Part shown: one piece after another, positions 1 to 6,953 of the stretch
How positions within the stretch are numbered: the first letter of the stretch is position 1
How the letters are laid out: each line of letters starts with the position of its first letter
Source: Verrucomicrobiales bacterium
GTDB lineage: Bacteria; Verrucomicrobiota; Verrucomicrobiia; Limisphaerales; F1-80-MAGS106
NCBI GenBank assembly: GCA_947487925.1
Contig: CANLCA010000110.1
Span: 1 to 8,035, forward strand
Reading direction: 5' to 3'
DNA: 8,035 nucleotides
The notes under the pieces: model-generated
What the model was told of the DNA's origin: nothing
Seen by the model: only the letters and a program-made list of their open reading frames with translations
Databases searched by the model: none
Translations under genes and position numbers: made by a program

Positions 1-46
1 CACGGCGAGACTGGGATGCTCACTTGGTGCGGAGGCAGTTCCAGGA

Positions 47-1012
47 TCAGTCTTCCTCCTCTTCCGGTTCGACCTTCTTGACCACCCGCATCGAGACGGG
101 GTTTTCCAGAATGCCTATCGCATCGATTTCCAGCTGAAGGGAATCGCCTGCTTTGAGGAACGAGGGGGTCTGCCTAAAAAGAGCCGTTCCAGACGGGGTT
201 CCTGTTCCCACGATGTCTCCCGGGTCTAGACTGATGACCTGTGAAAGCTTGCTCAGCAATGTCGGGATGGAAATCGCGAGGTCTCGAGTGCTCGTCTCCT
301 GGAGAACCTGGCTGTTCACCAGCAGCCGCAACTTCAGGTCTGAAGGATCCAGAATTTGGTCGACCGTCGCGACGCAAGGGCCGATGGGGCAAAAGGTGTC
401 GCAGTTTTTTGCGAGGGTCAACTGGTTGGAATCCAGCTGAACATCCCGTGCGGTGATGTCGTTGAGGATGGTGTAGCCTGCCACATACGCCAGCGCGTCG
501 GCCTCGGCAACTCTTTTCATCCTTTTGCCGATGACCACGGCTAGTTGGATTCCGTAATCAACGCGCTTTGAAACCTTCGGCAGGCGGAGGGCCACGCCTG
601 GGCCGATGATTGAAGAAGGCCATTTCGCGTAAAATAAGGGTTCCTGAGGGAGCCTTCCATCAGGCAGTTCGGCGGCTTGGCTCTTGTAATTCCACTCGAG
701 GCACACGATCTTCCCCGGTCGCAAAACGGGAGTCAGAATGTAGACCTCATCAAGGGAGTACTCCAGGCGCTCACCCACCGGCACTACGGGCCGTTTTGCC
801 ATGAATGCGATGGCTTCCCTGGCGGCCTTGAGGGCGGGTTCGCCGAGGCCAAGAAAAGCCACCATCTCCGAAGGCAGTTCGCCCAGGGCTTCGGGCGGCG
901 CCTTGAAGGTGGCACGCCAGATTTTATAGGCGGCAGCGAGATCGATCAGGACGACGCCTTGTTTTGCGCCGAGCCTTTGCCGGCCCTGTGCCTCGAATGT
1001 GTAAAGCTTCAT
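47..1012 (-). CDS. Fumarylacetoacetate hydrolase (FAH) family protein with altered active site
   Basis: A 321-residue protein with an N-terminal lead domain (about 1-95) and a C-terminal FAH-fold domain (about 98-312). FAH-family signatures are visible: KIVCLEWNY at 101-109, the GYTILNDITARD segment at 179-190, AKNCDTFCPIGP at 201-212, and PGDIVGTGTPSG at 264-275. Family members are usually Mg/Mn-dependent hydrolases, decarboxylases or dehydratases of 2-oxo acids and beta-diketones; one branch acts on sugar-derived 2-keto-3-deoxy acids. Here the expected NYxxHAxE motif reads NYKSQAAE (His to Gln112). The expected YExEL metal motif reads YGIQL (Gly154, Gln156), while the third ligand, Asp185, remains. 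It may therefore lack normal metal-dependent activity. The tail is acidic (VEPEEEED). The start lies 23 nt after the xylA stop, so co-transcription is likely. No clear ribosome binding site is seen. The fold assignment is firm; substrate and activity are unknown. Confidence 0.9.
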   Translation of the reverse strand: MKLYTFEAQGRQRLGAKQGVVLIDLAAAYKIWRATFKAPPEALGELPSEMVAFLGLGEPALKAAREAIAFMAKRPVVPVGERLEYSLDEVYILTPVLRPGKIVCLEWNYKSQAAELPDGRLPQEPLFYAKWPSSIIGPGVALRLPKVSKRVDYGIQLAVVIGKRMKRVAEADALAYVAGYTILNDITARDVQLDSNQLTLAKNCDTFCPIGPCVATVDQILDPSDLKLRLLVNSQVLQETSTRDLAISIPTLLSKLSQVISLDPGDIVGTGTPSGTALFRQTPSFLKAGDSLQLEIDAIGILENPVSMRVVKKVEPEEEED

Positions 1013-1023
1013 GAATCAGAGTG

Positions 1024-1041
1024 CTTTGAATGATTTCAAAG
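1024..1041. repeat. Perfect 7-bp inverted repeat between xylA and the FAH gene
   Basis: CTTTGAA (1024-1030) and TTCAAAG (1035-1041) are perfect inverted arms around the 4-nt loop TGAT. The element spans the xylA stop codon (1036-1038) and most of the 23-nt gap before the FAH start. In the transcript it would form a short, AU-rich hairpin ending 11 nt before the FAH start codon. It has no U-tract after it, so it is unlikely to be an intrinsic terminator. A role in translational coupling or mRNA processing is possible, but chance occurrence is not excluded. Confidence 0.4.
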
Positions 1042-2349
1042 AAACTCGTTGATCAGGTTTTCCAGGAATTCCTGGCGACCGCTCGTGTTAGTTTTAATTT
1101 CACCCAGCTTCAGGGCATGTTTCTCCAGCTCGGCAAATCCCACTTTACCTTGCTCGATCTGCTTCCCGATTCCCGTGTCCCACGAGGCATACCGACTCCT
1201 GACGAATTCGCCGAGCCTTCCATCTTTGCGTATAGCCGCGGCGATTCGGAGGCCCCGGGCAAAGGTGTCCATGCCCGCGATGTGGGCGTGGAAAAGGTCC
1301 ACAGGCTCGAAGCTTTCACGGCGCACTTTGGCGTCGAAGTTGGTTCCCCCAGTGGTGAACCCGCCCGTCTTCAAAATAGTCAGCATCACTTGCGTGGTGA
1401 GGTAGAGGTCCGTCGGAAACTGATCGGTGTCCCAGCCCAGAAGCACGTCGCCCATGTTCGCGTCGATGGACCCCAGCGCGTTGGCCGCCGCCGCCACTTC
1501 CAACTCGTGCTGCATGCTGTGTCCTGCAAGGGTCGCGTGGTTGGTCTCGATGTTCAGTTTGAAGTCGCGCAAAAGATCGTATTGTCGCAGAAAATTCAGA
1601 CAGGCTGCCGCGTCCGAATCGTACTGGTGCTTGGTCGGTTCTTTGGGTTTCGGCTCGATGTAGAACGGACCTTTGAAACCGATCTTGTTCTTGTAGTCCA
1701 CCGCCATGTGCAGAAACTGGCCGAGATGGTCCACCTCGCGCGCCATGTCTGTGTTGAGCAGGGTGGTGTATCCCTCGCGTCCTCCCCAAAACACATACCC
1801 CGCTCCCCTCAGCTCGTGGGTGACTTCGATGGCCTTCTTCACTTGGGCGGCGGCATAGGCAAAGACGTCCGCGTTGCAACTGGTCGAGGCGCCATGCATG
1901 TAGCGGGGATGCACAAAAAGACAGGCCGTTCCCCAGAGCAACTGGATTCCGGTCCGCTGTTGCTCGGCTTTCAGCACCTTCACCACCGCATCCAGGTTCT
2001 TGTTGCTTTCAGCCAGGGATTTGCCCTCCGGCGCCACATCCCTGTCATGAAACGCGTAGAAGGGGACGCCCAGTTTTTCCATGAACTCGAAAGCCACTCG
2101 GACCCGTTTTTGCGCCATCTTCACGGAATTCGTCCCATCCTCCCAGGGCCTGATGGCTGTGCCTGAACCGAACATGTCGGCGCCCTGTCCTCTGAAGGTG
2201 TGCCAATAAGTGACGGCGAACCGGAGGTGGTCCCTCATGGATTTCCCCTCCACAAGCTCCTCCGGGTTGTACTGACGGAAGGACAAAGGGTTCCTGGAAT
2301 CAGGGCCTTCGTAAACTATTTTGGAGATTTTTGGGAACGCGGCCGCCAT
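1036..2349 (-). CDS. xylA: Xylose isomerase
   Basis: D-xylose isomerase, 437 residues, a cytoplasmic TIM-barrel enzyme that interconverts D-xylose and D-xylulose with two divalent metal ions. The length fits the longer E. coli-type (group II) enzymes of about 440 residues, and the key residues fall at the same numbers as I recall for E. coli XylA. The catalytic pair is in FHDRD (His101, Asp104). Metal-binding or catalytic positions are Glu232 and Lys234 (EPKP), Glu268 and His271 (ETNHATL), Asp296 (IDAN), Asp307 and Asp309 (DTDQFPTD) and Asp339 (NFDAK). All are intact, so the enzyme should be active. The start gives the standard N-terminus leading to the YEGPDS segment; there is no Shine-Dalgarno sequence before it. 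A promoter lies just upstream. The FAH gene follows closely. No xylulokinase or xylose transporter gene lies in the window, so the rest of the pathway must be elsewhere. Confidence 0.97.
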   Translation of the reverse strand: MAAAFPKISKIVYEGPDSRNPLSFRQYNPEELVEGKSMRDHLRFAVTYWHTFRGQGADMFGSGTAIRPWEDGTNSVKMAQKRVRVAFEFMEKLGVPFYAFHDRDVAPEGKSLAESNKNLDAVVKVLKAEQQRTGIQLLWGTACLFVHPRYMHGASTSCNADVFAYAAAQVKKAIEVTHELRGAGYVFWGGREGYTTLLNTDMAREVDHLGQFLHMAVDYKNKIGFKGPFYIEPKPKEPTKHQYDSDAAACLNFLRQYDLLRDFKLNIETNHATLAGHSMQHELEVAAAANALGSIDANMGDVLLGWDTDQFPTDLYLTTQVMLTILKTGGFTTGGTNFDAKVRRESFEPVDLFHAHIAGMDTFARGLRIAAAIRKDGRLGEFVRSRYASWDTGIGKQIEQGKVGFAELEKHALKLGEIKTNTSGRQEFLENLINEFL

Positions 2350-2351
2350 AT

Positions 2352-2379
2352 GAATGTTGGGTGATGAATGATGGGTGAT
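2352..2379. repeat. 14-bp tandem direct repeat in the xylA leader
   Basis: Two adjacent 14-bp units, GAATGTTGGGTGAT (2352-2365) and GAATGATGGGTGAT (2366-2379), differ at one position. They lie two bases upstream of the xylA start codon and cover almost the whole predicted leader between the -10 box and the ATG. On the transcribed sense strand they read as ATCACCC-type units and contain no Shine-Dalgarno-like motif. They could bind a regulator, or belong to a dispersed short repeat family; the sequence alone does not decide. Confidence 0.6.
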
Positions 2380-2382
2380 TCG

Positions 2383-2410
2383 ATTATAAGCTCGTGTCGT
2401 CGATGCTCAA
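2383..2410 (-). promoter_or_regulatory. Predicted sigma70-type promoter of xylA
   Basis: On the minus strand a perfect TATAAT (complement of 2383-2388) is preceded by TTGAGC (complement of 2405-2410), which matches the TTGACA consensus at its first four positions. The spacer is 16 bp. Transcription would start near 2376, leaving a leader of about 27 nt before xylA. This is the best promoter match seen in the intergenic region, and its position and strand fit the gene. Confidence 0.5.
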
Positions 2411-2418
2411 ACTGAGCA
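2404..2418. promoter_or_regulatory. Palindrome overlapping the xylA -35 box (operator candidate)
   Basis: TGCTCA (2404-2409) and TGAGCA (2413-2418) form a perfect 6-bp inverted repeat with a 3-nt centre. It overlaps the predicted -35 hexamer of xylA, where a repressor dimer would block RNA polymerase. Twofold symmetry of this length suits a dimeric helix-turn-helix regulator, but no regulator gene is in the window and 6-bp arms can arise by chance. Confidence 0.35.
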
Positions 2419-2800
2419 CCACTCACCGAGGCTAGCCCAGACCGTCCCGCCTTGCAATCCTCCAAAACGCCTCAGGAAAGGGTTAGGAGCTAGACCCAGA
2501 TCAGGGGTAGGAACACCTAAAAGCTCATTTTGGGTGAACTCCTCACATCAACTCAGAATCGCGAGTCCCAAGGGTGCTTGATCGTTGCCTCGGAATGCCT
2601 GGATGAACAGCGCTCGAGCAGTGTGTTTCTCATCCGAAAACTCGTTCTCCCTGCGATCGCGCACCGATTTCCCGTTCAAAATGGGAGACACACCAGGCCA
2701 AGGATGGCTCGCCCTCGAGTTGGGAGCACAAGGAACCGCCGACAAGCAAGAAAGAGCAAACTCTGGCCAAACCGCGTGAAGACCTTCCGACCATGGAGTC
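2419..2800. other. Intergenic region upstream of the cytochrome gene
   Basis: About 380 bp without a convincing gene. Short open frames exist on both strands, but they have arginine- and serine-rich low-quality translations, no ribosome binding sites and no recognisable family. No strong plus-strand promoter was found: the best pairing (TTGGGT near 2530 with CAGAAT at 2554) is weak. A small imperfect hairpin lies at 2670-2686 (TCCCGTT, loop CAA, AATGGGA) without a U-tract. The promoter for the plus-strand genes should nevertheless be here, perhaps using a non-housekeeping sigma factor or an activator. Confidence 0.5.
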
Positions 2801-2816
2801 GGAGGTTAGAGGTGTG

Positions 2817-3278
2817 ATGAAACGACGAACTCTGCTTTTCGTGATCCTCCTCGCCCTGGTTGCGGGTTTCTCCATCGGCCATGGCCAGGGGAAACGCAAC
2901 CGTGCGGCCAAGGAGTTTATGCGGGACAAGTTGGAGCTGTCGCAGCGTGTGCTTGAAGGCTTGGCGACCGAGGATTTCGACCTTCTCATCGTCAAAGGCA
3001 CACGCCTTAGTGCCATGAGCAAAGAAGCCGGTTGGCGTGTGTTCGAGAACCCAAACTACGAGCAACAAAGCGCCGCTTTCAGGCGTCACGCCGACTCGCT
3101 CGTGAAATCGGCCCGAGACCAGAATCTTGATGCCGCCACTCTTGCCTACGTCCGCATGACCATGAGCTGCGTGGATTGCCACAAGCTTGTGCGTGGAAAA
3201 TTTGTGGCCTCGGCGGAGGGTCCCAAGGCACCCACCCTCGCCGCCGTGCCCGGGTTGAGGGTGCGAATGGGCCCATGA
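2817..3278 (+). CDS. Secreted single-haem c-type cytochrome, cytochrome c'-like
   Basis: A 153-residue protein. Residues 1-23 form a signal peptide: basic MKRR, a hydrophobic core (LLFVILLALVAGF), then a small-residue region ending near GHGQ. The mature part is predicted to be mostly helical, and a single haem-binding motif CVDCH lies near the C-terminus (Cys118, Cys121, His122), followed by KLVRGKF. One C-terminal CxxCH after several amphipathic helices is the layout of four-helix-bundle cytochrome c' and related planctomycete and verrucomicrobial proteins. It probably carries electrons or binds small ligands in the periplasm. The ATG at 2817 is preferred over an in-frame ATG at 2793 because GGAGG (2801-2805) precedes it by 11 nt and the signal peptide then begins correctly. 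The Usp gene follows after 69 nt on the same strand. The exact subfamily and redox partner are unknown. Confidence 0.85.
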   Translation: MKRRTLLFVILLALVAGFSIGHGQGKRNRAAKEFMRDKLELSQRVLEGLATEDFDLLIVKGTRLSAMSKEAGWRVFENPNYEQQSAAFRRHADSLVKSARDQNLDAATLAYVRMTMSCVDCHKLVRGKFVASAEGPKAPTLAAVPGLRVRMGP

Positions 3279-3347
3279 TAGCAATCTGGCAGGAATTGGC
3301 TGCCCGGTCCGGCCCGAGTTGCGCGTGTTTGAATCGTTTGATCCTTT

Positions 3348-4328
3348 ATGACTGAACCTCAAATCACCGCGGTGCCAATGCCTGGGGCGACCTCAGAACA
3401 CGGACCGGCCATCGAGCTCCAGCGCATCCTGGTGCCTGTCGATTTTTCGCCCGCATCCAAGGACGGCCTGACCTTCGCTGGCGCGCTTGCGGACCGGTTT
3501 CGCTCGCGACTTCACCTGCTCCACGTCATTGAGCCACCAGGATTGCCAGAGTGGGGCTACGCACACCTCGCTCGGCGCGATGTCAAATTGCGCCGTGCGG
3601 CGGAGAAGAAGCTGCCCAAACTGCCCTCCGAGTGTGGCATCGACCCCGGGCTGATCGTGGGGGCAGAGATCTGCGCCGGTGAGGCGGAGGATGCGATCTG
3701 CAACGCCGCGGCCAGGGTGCGCGCGGACGTCATCGTCCTGGCCAGCCACGGCCTCGGAGGTCTCCGCCATGCGGTGTTCGGTAGCACGGCTGAACGGGTG
3801 GTTCGCCGCGCACCCTGCCCTGTGCTGACGGTTCGGGAGCGAGTGCTGCGAAACAAGTCTGCAGGAATCAATCTGTTCGAGCTGAAGCGGCTCTTTGTGA
3901 CAACGGATTTCTCGAGCGAATCTAAGAAGGCCTTTCCCTATGCGGCAGCGCTGGGGAGAATGTTCCATTCATCTCTCACCCTGGTCTACGTGGTGCCCGG
4001 GCAACTGCCCGCCGAGCTGAGTCACATCGGCATCGTGCTCGAGCAAAGAAGGCTCATGGAGGAAGCTCGCAAACACCTCCCGCCTTTCGCCCGGGCTGAG
4101 TTTGCTCCGGACCTGGACATCGACACCCGAGTCTTGAATGGCGGGTCGGCCCACGAGATTTGTCGGATGGCGGCAATGCAGGGGGCCGACCTCATCATCA
4201 TGGCGACGCACGGGCACACCGGGCTGAAGCACTTCCTCGTCGGGAGTGTCACGGAGAACGTCGTGCGCCATGCGCCCTGCCCCGTGCTGGTCGTGCGCGA
4301 GCGGGAGAACGACTTTGTCAAGGGGTGA
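3348..4328 (+). CDS. Universal stress protein with two tandem UspA domains
   Basis: A 326-residue cytoplasmic protein made of two Usp domains in tandem (about 24-165 and 178-318). Each begins with a beta-strand and an Asp-Phe-Ser nucleotide-binding turn (VPVDFS, Asp32; VTTDFS, Asp187). Each ends with the glycine-rich loop: ASHG (132-135), nine residues, GS (145-146); and ATHG (286-289), nine residues, GS (299-300). This matches the ATP-binding pattern G-2x-G-9x-G(S/T) except that the first Gly is Ala in both domains, a common variant, so ATP binding is plausible. Tandem Usp proteins generally act in stress survival rather than as enzymes. No good ribosome binding site precedes the ATG; an in-frame ATG at residue 11 is an alternative start. 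It lies between the cytochrome gene and ppsA, 114 nt before the latter, which suggests a shared stress or energy role. Confidence 0.93.
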   Translation: MTEPQITAVPMPGATSEHGPAIELQRILVPVDFSPASKDGLTFAGALADRFRSRLHLLHVIEPPGLPEWGYAHLARRDVKLRRAAEKKLPKLPSECGIDPGLIVGAEICAGEAEDAICNAAARVRADVIVLASHGLGGLRHAVFGSTAERVVRRAPCPVLTVRERVLRNKSAGINLFELKRLFVTTDFSSESKKAFPYAAALGRMFHSSLTLVYVVPGQLPAELSHIGIVLEQRRLMEEARKHLPPFARAEFAPDLDIDTRVLNGGSAHEICRMAAMQGADLIIMATHGHTGLKHFLVGSVTENVVRHAPCPVLVVRERENDFVKG

Positions 4329-4442
4329 GACTGACTGCCTGTTGCCTCGCGAACCACAAAAAACAGTTGAACTTAACCAATCTCCGGGAAGCTTGCCGCG
4401 TCAGCGAGGCCTTATAGTGATTCAGAGGAAAGACAAGAACCT
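4329..4442 (+). other. Short intergenic region before ppsA
   Basis: This 114-nt gap carries the ppsA ribosome binding site (AGAGGAAAG, 4424-4432) and an isolated TATAGT at 4413-4418 that resembles a -10 box but lacks a well-spaced -35. No terminator hairpin follows the Usp gene, so read-through from the Usp gene into ppsA is likely, perhaps with an extra internal promoter. Confidence 0.35.
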
Positions 4443-6953
4443 ATGGGCACCGCCACGAGTCCTTCAAACGCCAAAAGCCTGCCGCAAGGCATGCCTCCGA
4501 TCATGGCAGGCGCAGCCGTGAGCCAGGCAAAACCGAAGTCGCAGCCTCGCAGCCTGAGTCGTTTCATCAAGTGGTATGAAGACATTTCTATCGACGACGT
4601 CACCTGGGTGGGCGGCAAGAACGCTTCCTTGGGCGAAATGGTTCGCGAGCTGACCCAGAGCGGGGTGCGAGTGCCCGATGGATTCGCCATCACCGCGGAG
4701 GCCTACAGGCATGTGCTACGCGAATCGGGATTGGAGGATCAAATCAAGAAGGCGTTGACCGGTCTCGACACACGCAACGTGGCCGATCTGCGAACGCGCG
4801 GAAGCTTGATCCGCAGCCTGATCTTGGGCGCTTCGCTCCCAAGCGATCTCGAGCAGGAAATTATGGATGCCTACGACGCACTGAAAGGCCGGCAACTCCA
4901 TCCTGCCGATGTCGCCGTCCGTTCGAGCGCCACAGCGGAAGACCTGCCGGACGCCAGCTTCGCCGGCCAACAGGAGACCTACCTCAACGTCCAAGGCCAT
5001 CTTGAGCTCATGAATTCCTGTCTGCGCTGCTTTGCCTCGCTGTTCACGGACCGCGCCATCAGCTACCGTGTCGACAAAGGCTTCGATCACTTCAAAATCG
5101 CGCTGAGCATCGGTGTGCAGCTCATGGTGCGCTCAGATCTCGCGGCAAGCGGCGTCATTTTCACCCTCGACACCGAGACCGGCTTCCGCGACGCGGTGCT
5201 AATCAACGCCTCCTACGGCCTGGGTGAAAATGTCGTGCAAGGCAGCGTGAATCCGGACGAATACTACGTCTTCAAACCCACTCTATTCACGGGGCACCGT
5301 CCCATCCTCCAGAAAATCGTCGGCTCCAAGGAATTCAAGCTCGTCTATGATGTCGGCGGAGGCAAGATGGTGAAGAACATTCCCGTGCCGCCCGGCGACC
5401 GAGCGAGGTTTGCCATCACGGATGACGAGATCGTCCAGCTCGCCCGGTGGGCCTGTCTCATAGAGGACCATTACTCCGCGAAACGGGGGCGGCCAACCCC
5501 GATGGATATCGAATGGGCGAAGGATGGACGCACGGGCGAGATGTTCATCGTGCAGGCGCGACCCGAGACGGTGCAGTCTCGTAGAACGGTCGAGACCATG
5601 GAGACTTACAAGCTGAAGCAGCACGGGCGGGTGCTCGTCTCCGGACGCGGCGTCGGGGAGAAAATCGCCAGCGGCCCGGTGCGTGTCATCCAGAGCGCTC
5701 AGTTCATTGGCGAATTCAAGGAAGGCGAGATTCTCGTGACGGACAAGACGGACCCGGATTGGGAACCCATCATGAAGAAGGCTGGCGCAATCGTCACGAA
5801 TAGAGGCGGGCGCACCTGTCATGCTGCCATCGTGAGCCGCGAACTGGGCGTGCCGGCCATCGTGGGCACTGAGCACGGCACTGAACTGCTCAAGGACGGC
5901 CAAATGGTCACCGTCAGTTGCGCCGAAGGCGACACTGGATTTGTCTATGAAGGCCGGCTTCAATTCGAAGTGCATCGAGCGACCCTCGAGGGCCTCGAAC
6001 GGCCGCGCACCAAGGTGATGATGAACGTCGGCAACCCGGAGGAAGCTTTTTCCCTAAGCTTCATCCCCAACGACGGCGTTGGTCTCGCCCGCGAGGAATT
6101 CATCATCACCAACTACATCAAGGTGCATCCGCTCGCGCTGCTCGACTACGAGCGGATGACCGACGCTGGAGTGAAAGCGCAAATAGACCAGCTCACGGCA
6201 GGCTACGCCGACAAGCCTCAATTCTTCGTGGACAAGCTCGCGCAAGGCGTCGCGATGATTGCGGCTGCGTTCTTTCCGAAAGATGTCATCCTGCGCCTCA
6301 GCGATTTCAAGTCCAATGAGTATGCCAACCTCATCGGCGGACGCGCCTACGAACCGACAGAGGAGAACCCGATGATTGGATTCCGCGGAGCGAGCCGCTA
6401 CTACAACCCGCGCTACCAGGCTGGGTTCGCGCTTGAATGCCGCGCCGTGAGGCTCGTCCGGGAGGAGATGGGCCTCACCAACCTCAAGCTCATGGTCCCT
6501 TTCTGCCGCACTGTTGAGGAAGGTCGCCGCGTCCAGGCGGAAATGGAGAAACACGGGCTCCGGCGCGGCATCAACGGGCTGGAGCTGTACGTCATGTGCG
6601 AGATTCCCAGCAATGTCATCCTCGCCGAGGAGTTCGCCGAGCTTTTCGACGGCTTCAGCATCGGATCAAACGACCTCACGCAGCTCGTTCTCGGCGTCGA
6701 TAGGGACAGTGAAATCGTCGCCCCGATCTTCGATGAACGAAATGCTGCGGTGAAAAAGATGATCGCCCAGGTCATCGCCGTCTGCCGGGCAAGAAAGCGC
6801 AAGATCGGCATCTGCGGCCAGGCTCCCAGCGATTACCCCGACTTCGCCCAATTCCTCGTCGCCGAGGGTATCGACAGCATCTCGCTGAACCCGGATACGG
6901 TGTTAAAAACCACCGCCGCGATTCTGGAAAAAGAGAAAGCGCTCCGACAATGA
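4443..6953 (+). CDS. ppsA: Phosphoenolpyruvate synthase (pyruvate, water dikinase)
   Basis: An 836-residue cytoplasmic enzyme that makes PEP, AMP and phosphate from pyruvate, ATP and water, the entry step of gluconeogenesis from C3 compounds. Domains in order: ATP-grasp nucleotide-binding domain (about 50-378, with VGGKNASLGEM, AVRSSATAEDLPDASFAGQQ and DIEWA); phosphohistidine swivel domain (about 390-510) with GGRTCHAAIVSRELG carrying phospho-acceptor His460; and a C-terminal TIM barrel (about 520-830) with GFRGASRY, ELYVMCEIPSN, GFSIGSNDLTQLVLGVDRDS and the acid/base Cys791 in GICGQAPSDYPD. Thr458, two residues before the catalytic His, matches the Thr targeted by the PpsR regulatory kinase in E. 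coli; no ppsR gene is present here. The N-terminus has about 38 extra residues, rich in Ala, Pro, Ser and Lys, before the usual start of homology. AGAGGAAAG (4424-4432) precedes the ATG. The stop overlaps the next gene's start. Confidence 0.96.
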   Translation: MGTATSPSNAKSLPQGMPPIMAGAAVSQAKPKSQPRSLSRFIKWYEDISIDDVTWVGGKNASLGEMVRELTQSGVRVPDGFAITAEAYRHVLRESGLEDQIKKALTGLDTRNVADLRTRGSLIRSLILGASLPSDLEQEIMDAYDALKGRQLHPADVAVRSSATAEDLPDASFAGQQETYLNVQGHLELMNSCLRCFASLFTDRAISYRVDKGFDHFKIALSIGVQLMVRSDLAASGVIFTLDTETGFRDAVLINASYGLGENVVQGSVNPDEYYVFKPTLFTGHRPILQKIVGSKEFKLVYDVGGGKMVKNIPVPPGDRARFAITDDEIVQLARWACLIEDHYSAKRGRPTPMDIEWAKDGRTGEMFIVQARPETVQSRRTVETMETYKLKQHGRVLVSGRGVGEKIASGPVRVIQSAQFIGEFKEGEILVTDKTDPDWEPIMKKAGAIVTNRGGRTCHAAIVSRELGVPAIVGTEHGTELLKDGQMVTVSCAEGDTGFVYEGRLQFEVHRATLEGLERPRTKVMMNVGNPEEAFSLSFIPNDGVGLAREEFIITNYIKVHPLALLDYERMTDAGVKAQIDQLTAGYADKPQFFVDKLAQGVAMIAAAFFPKDVILRLSDFKSNEYANLIGGRAYEPTEENPMIGFRGASRYYNPRYQAGFALECRAVRLVREEMGLTNLKLMVPFCRTVEEGRRVQAEMEKHGLRRGINGLELYVMCEIPSNVILAEEFAELFDGFSIGSNDLTQLVLGVDRDSEIVAPIFDERNAAVKKMIAQVIAVCRARKRKIGICGQAPSDYPDFAQFLVAEGIDSISLNPDTVLKTTAAILEKEKALRQ

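Noticed and set aside
1316..1879. Second minus-strand frame inside xylA (187 codons)
   Set aside because: It lies in another frame of the same gene, with an Arg- and Gly-rich translation and no motifs.
1030..2166. Long plus-strand open frame (378 codons) opposite xylA
   Set aside because: It is antisense to a fully recognisable xylose isomerase with intact catalytic residues. Its translation resembles no family I know and reflects codon bias on the opposite strand.
2653..2660. GCGATCGC palindrome resembling the cyanobacterial HIP1 repeat
   Set aside because: I noticed only this copy in the window, and nothing else points to a cyanobacterium.
2530..2817. Plus-strand open frame before the cytochrome gene
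   Set aside because: It starts at TTG without a ribosome binding site, and has an Arg-rich translation with no domain.
3288..3304. GGCAG...CTGCC inverted repeat after the cytochrome gene
   Set aside because: The stem is only 5 bp with a 7-nt loop and no following T-run, too weak to call a terminator.
2676..3362. Minus-strand open frame of 228 codons opposite the cytochrome gene
   Set aside because: The plus-strand cytochrome has a ribosome binding site, signal peptide and haem motif, whereas this frame shows no recognisable domain.
4413..4418. TATAGT as a -10 box for ppsA
   Set aside because: No acceptable -35 lies 16-18 bp upstream; the nearest TTGAAC (4367-4372) is 40 bp away.
5283..5975. 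Minus-strand open frame of 230 codons opposite ppsA
   Set aside because: It overlaps the conserved ATP-grasp and swivel domains of PpsA and is a shadow frame.
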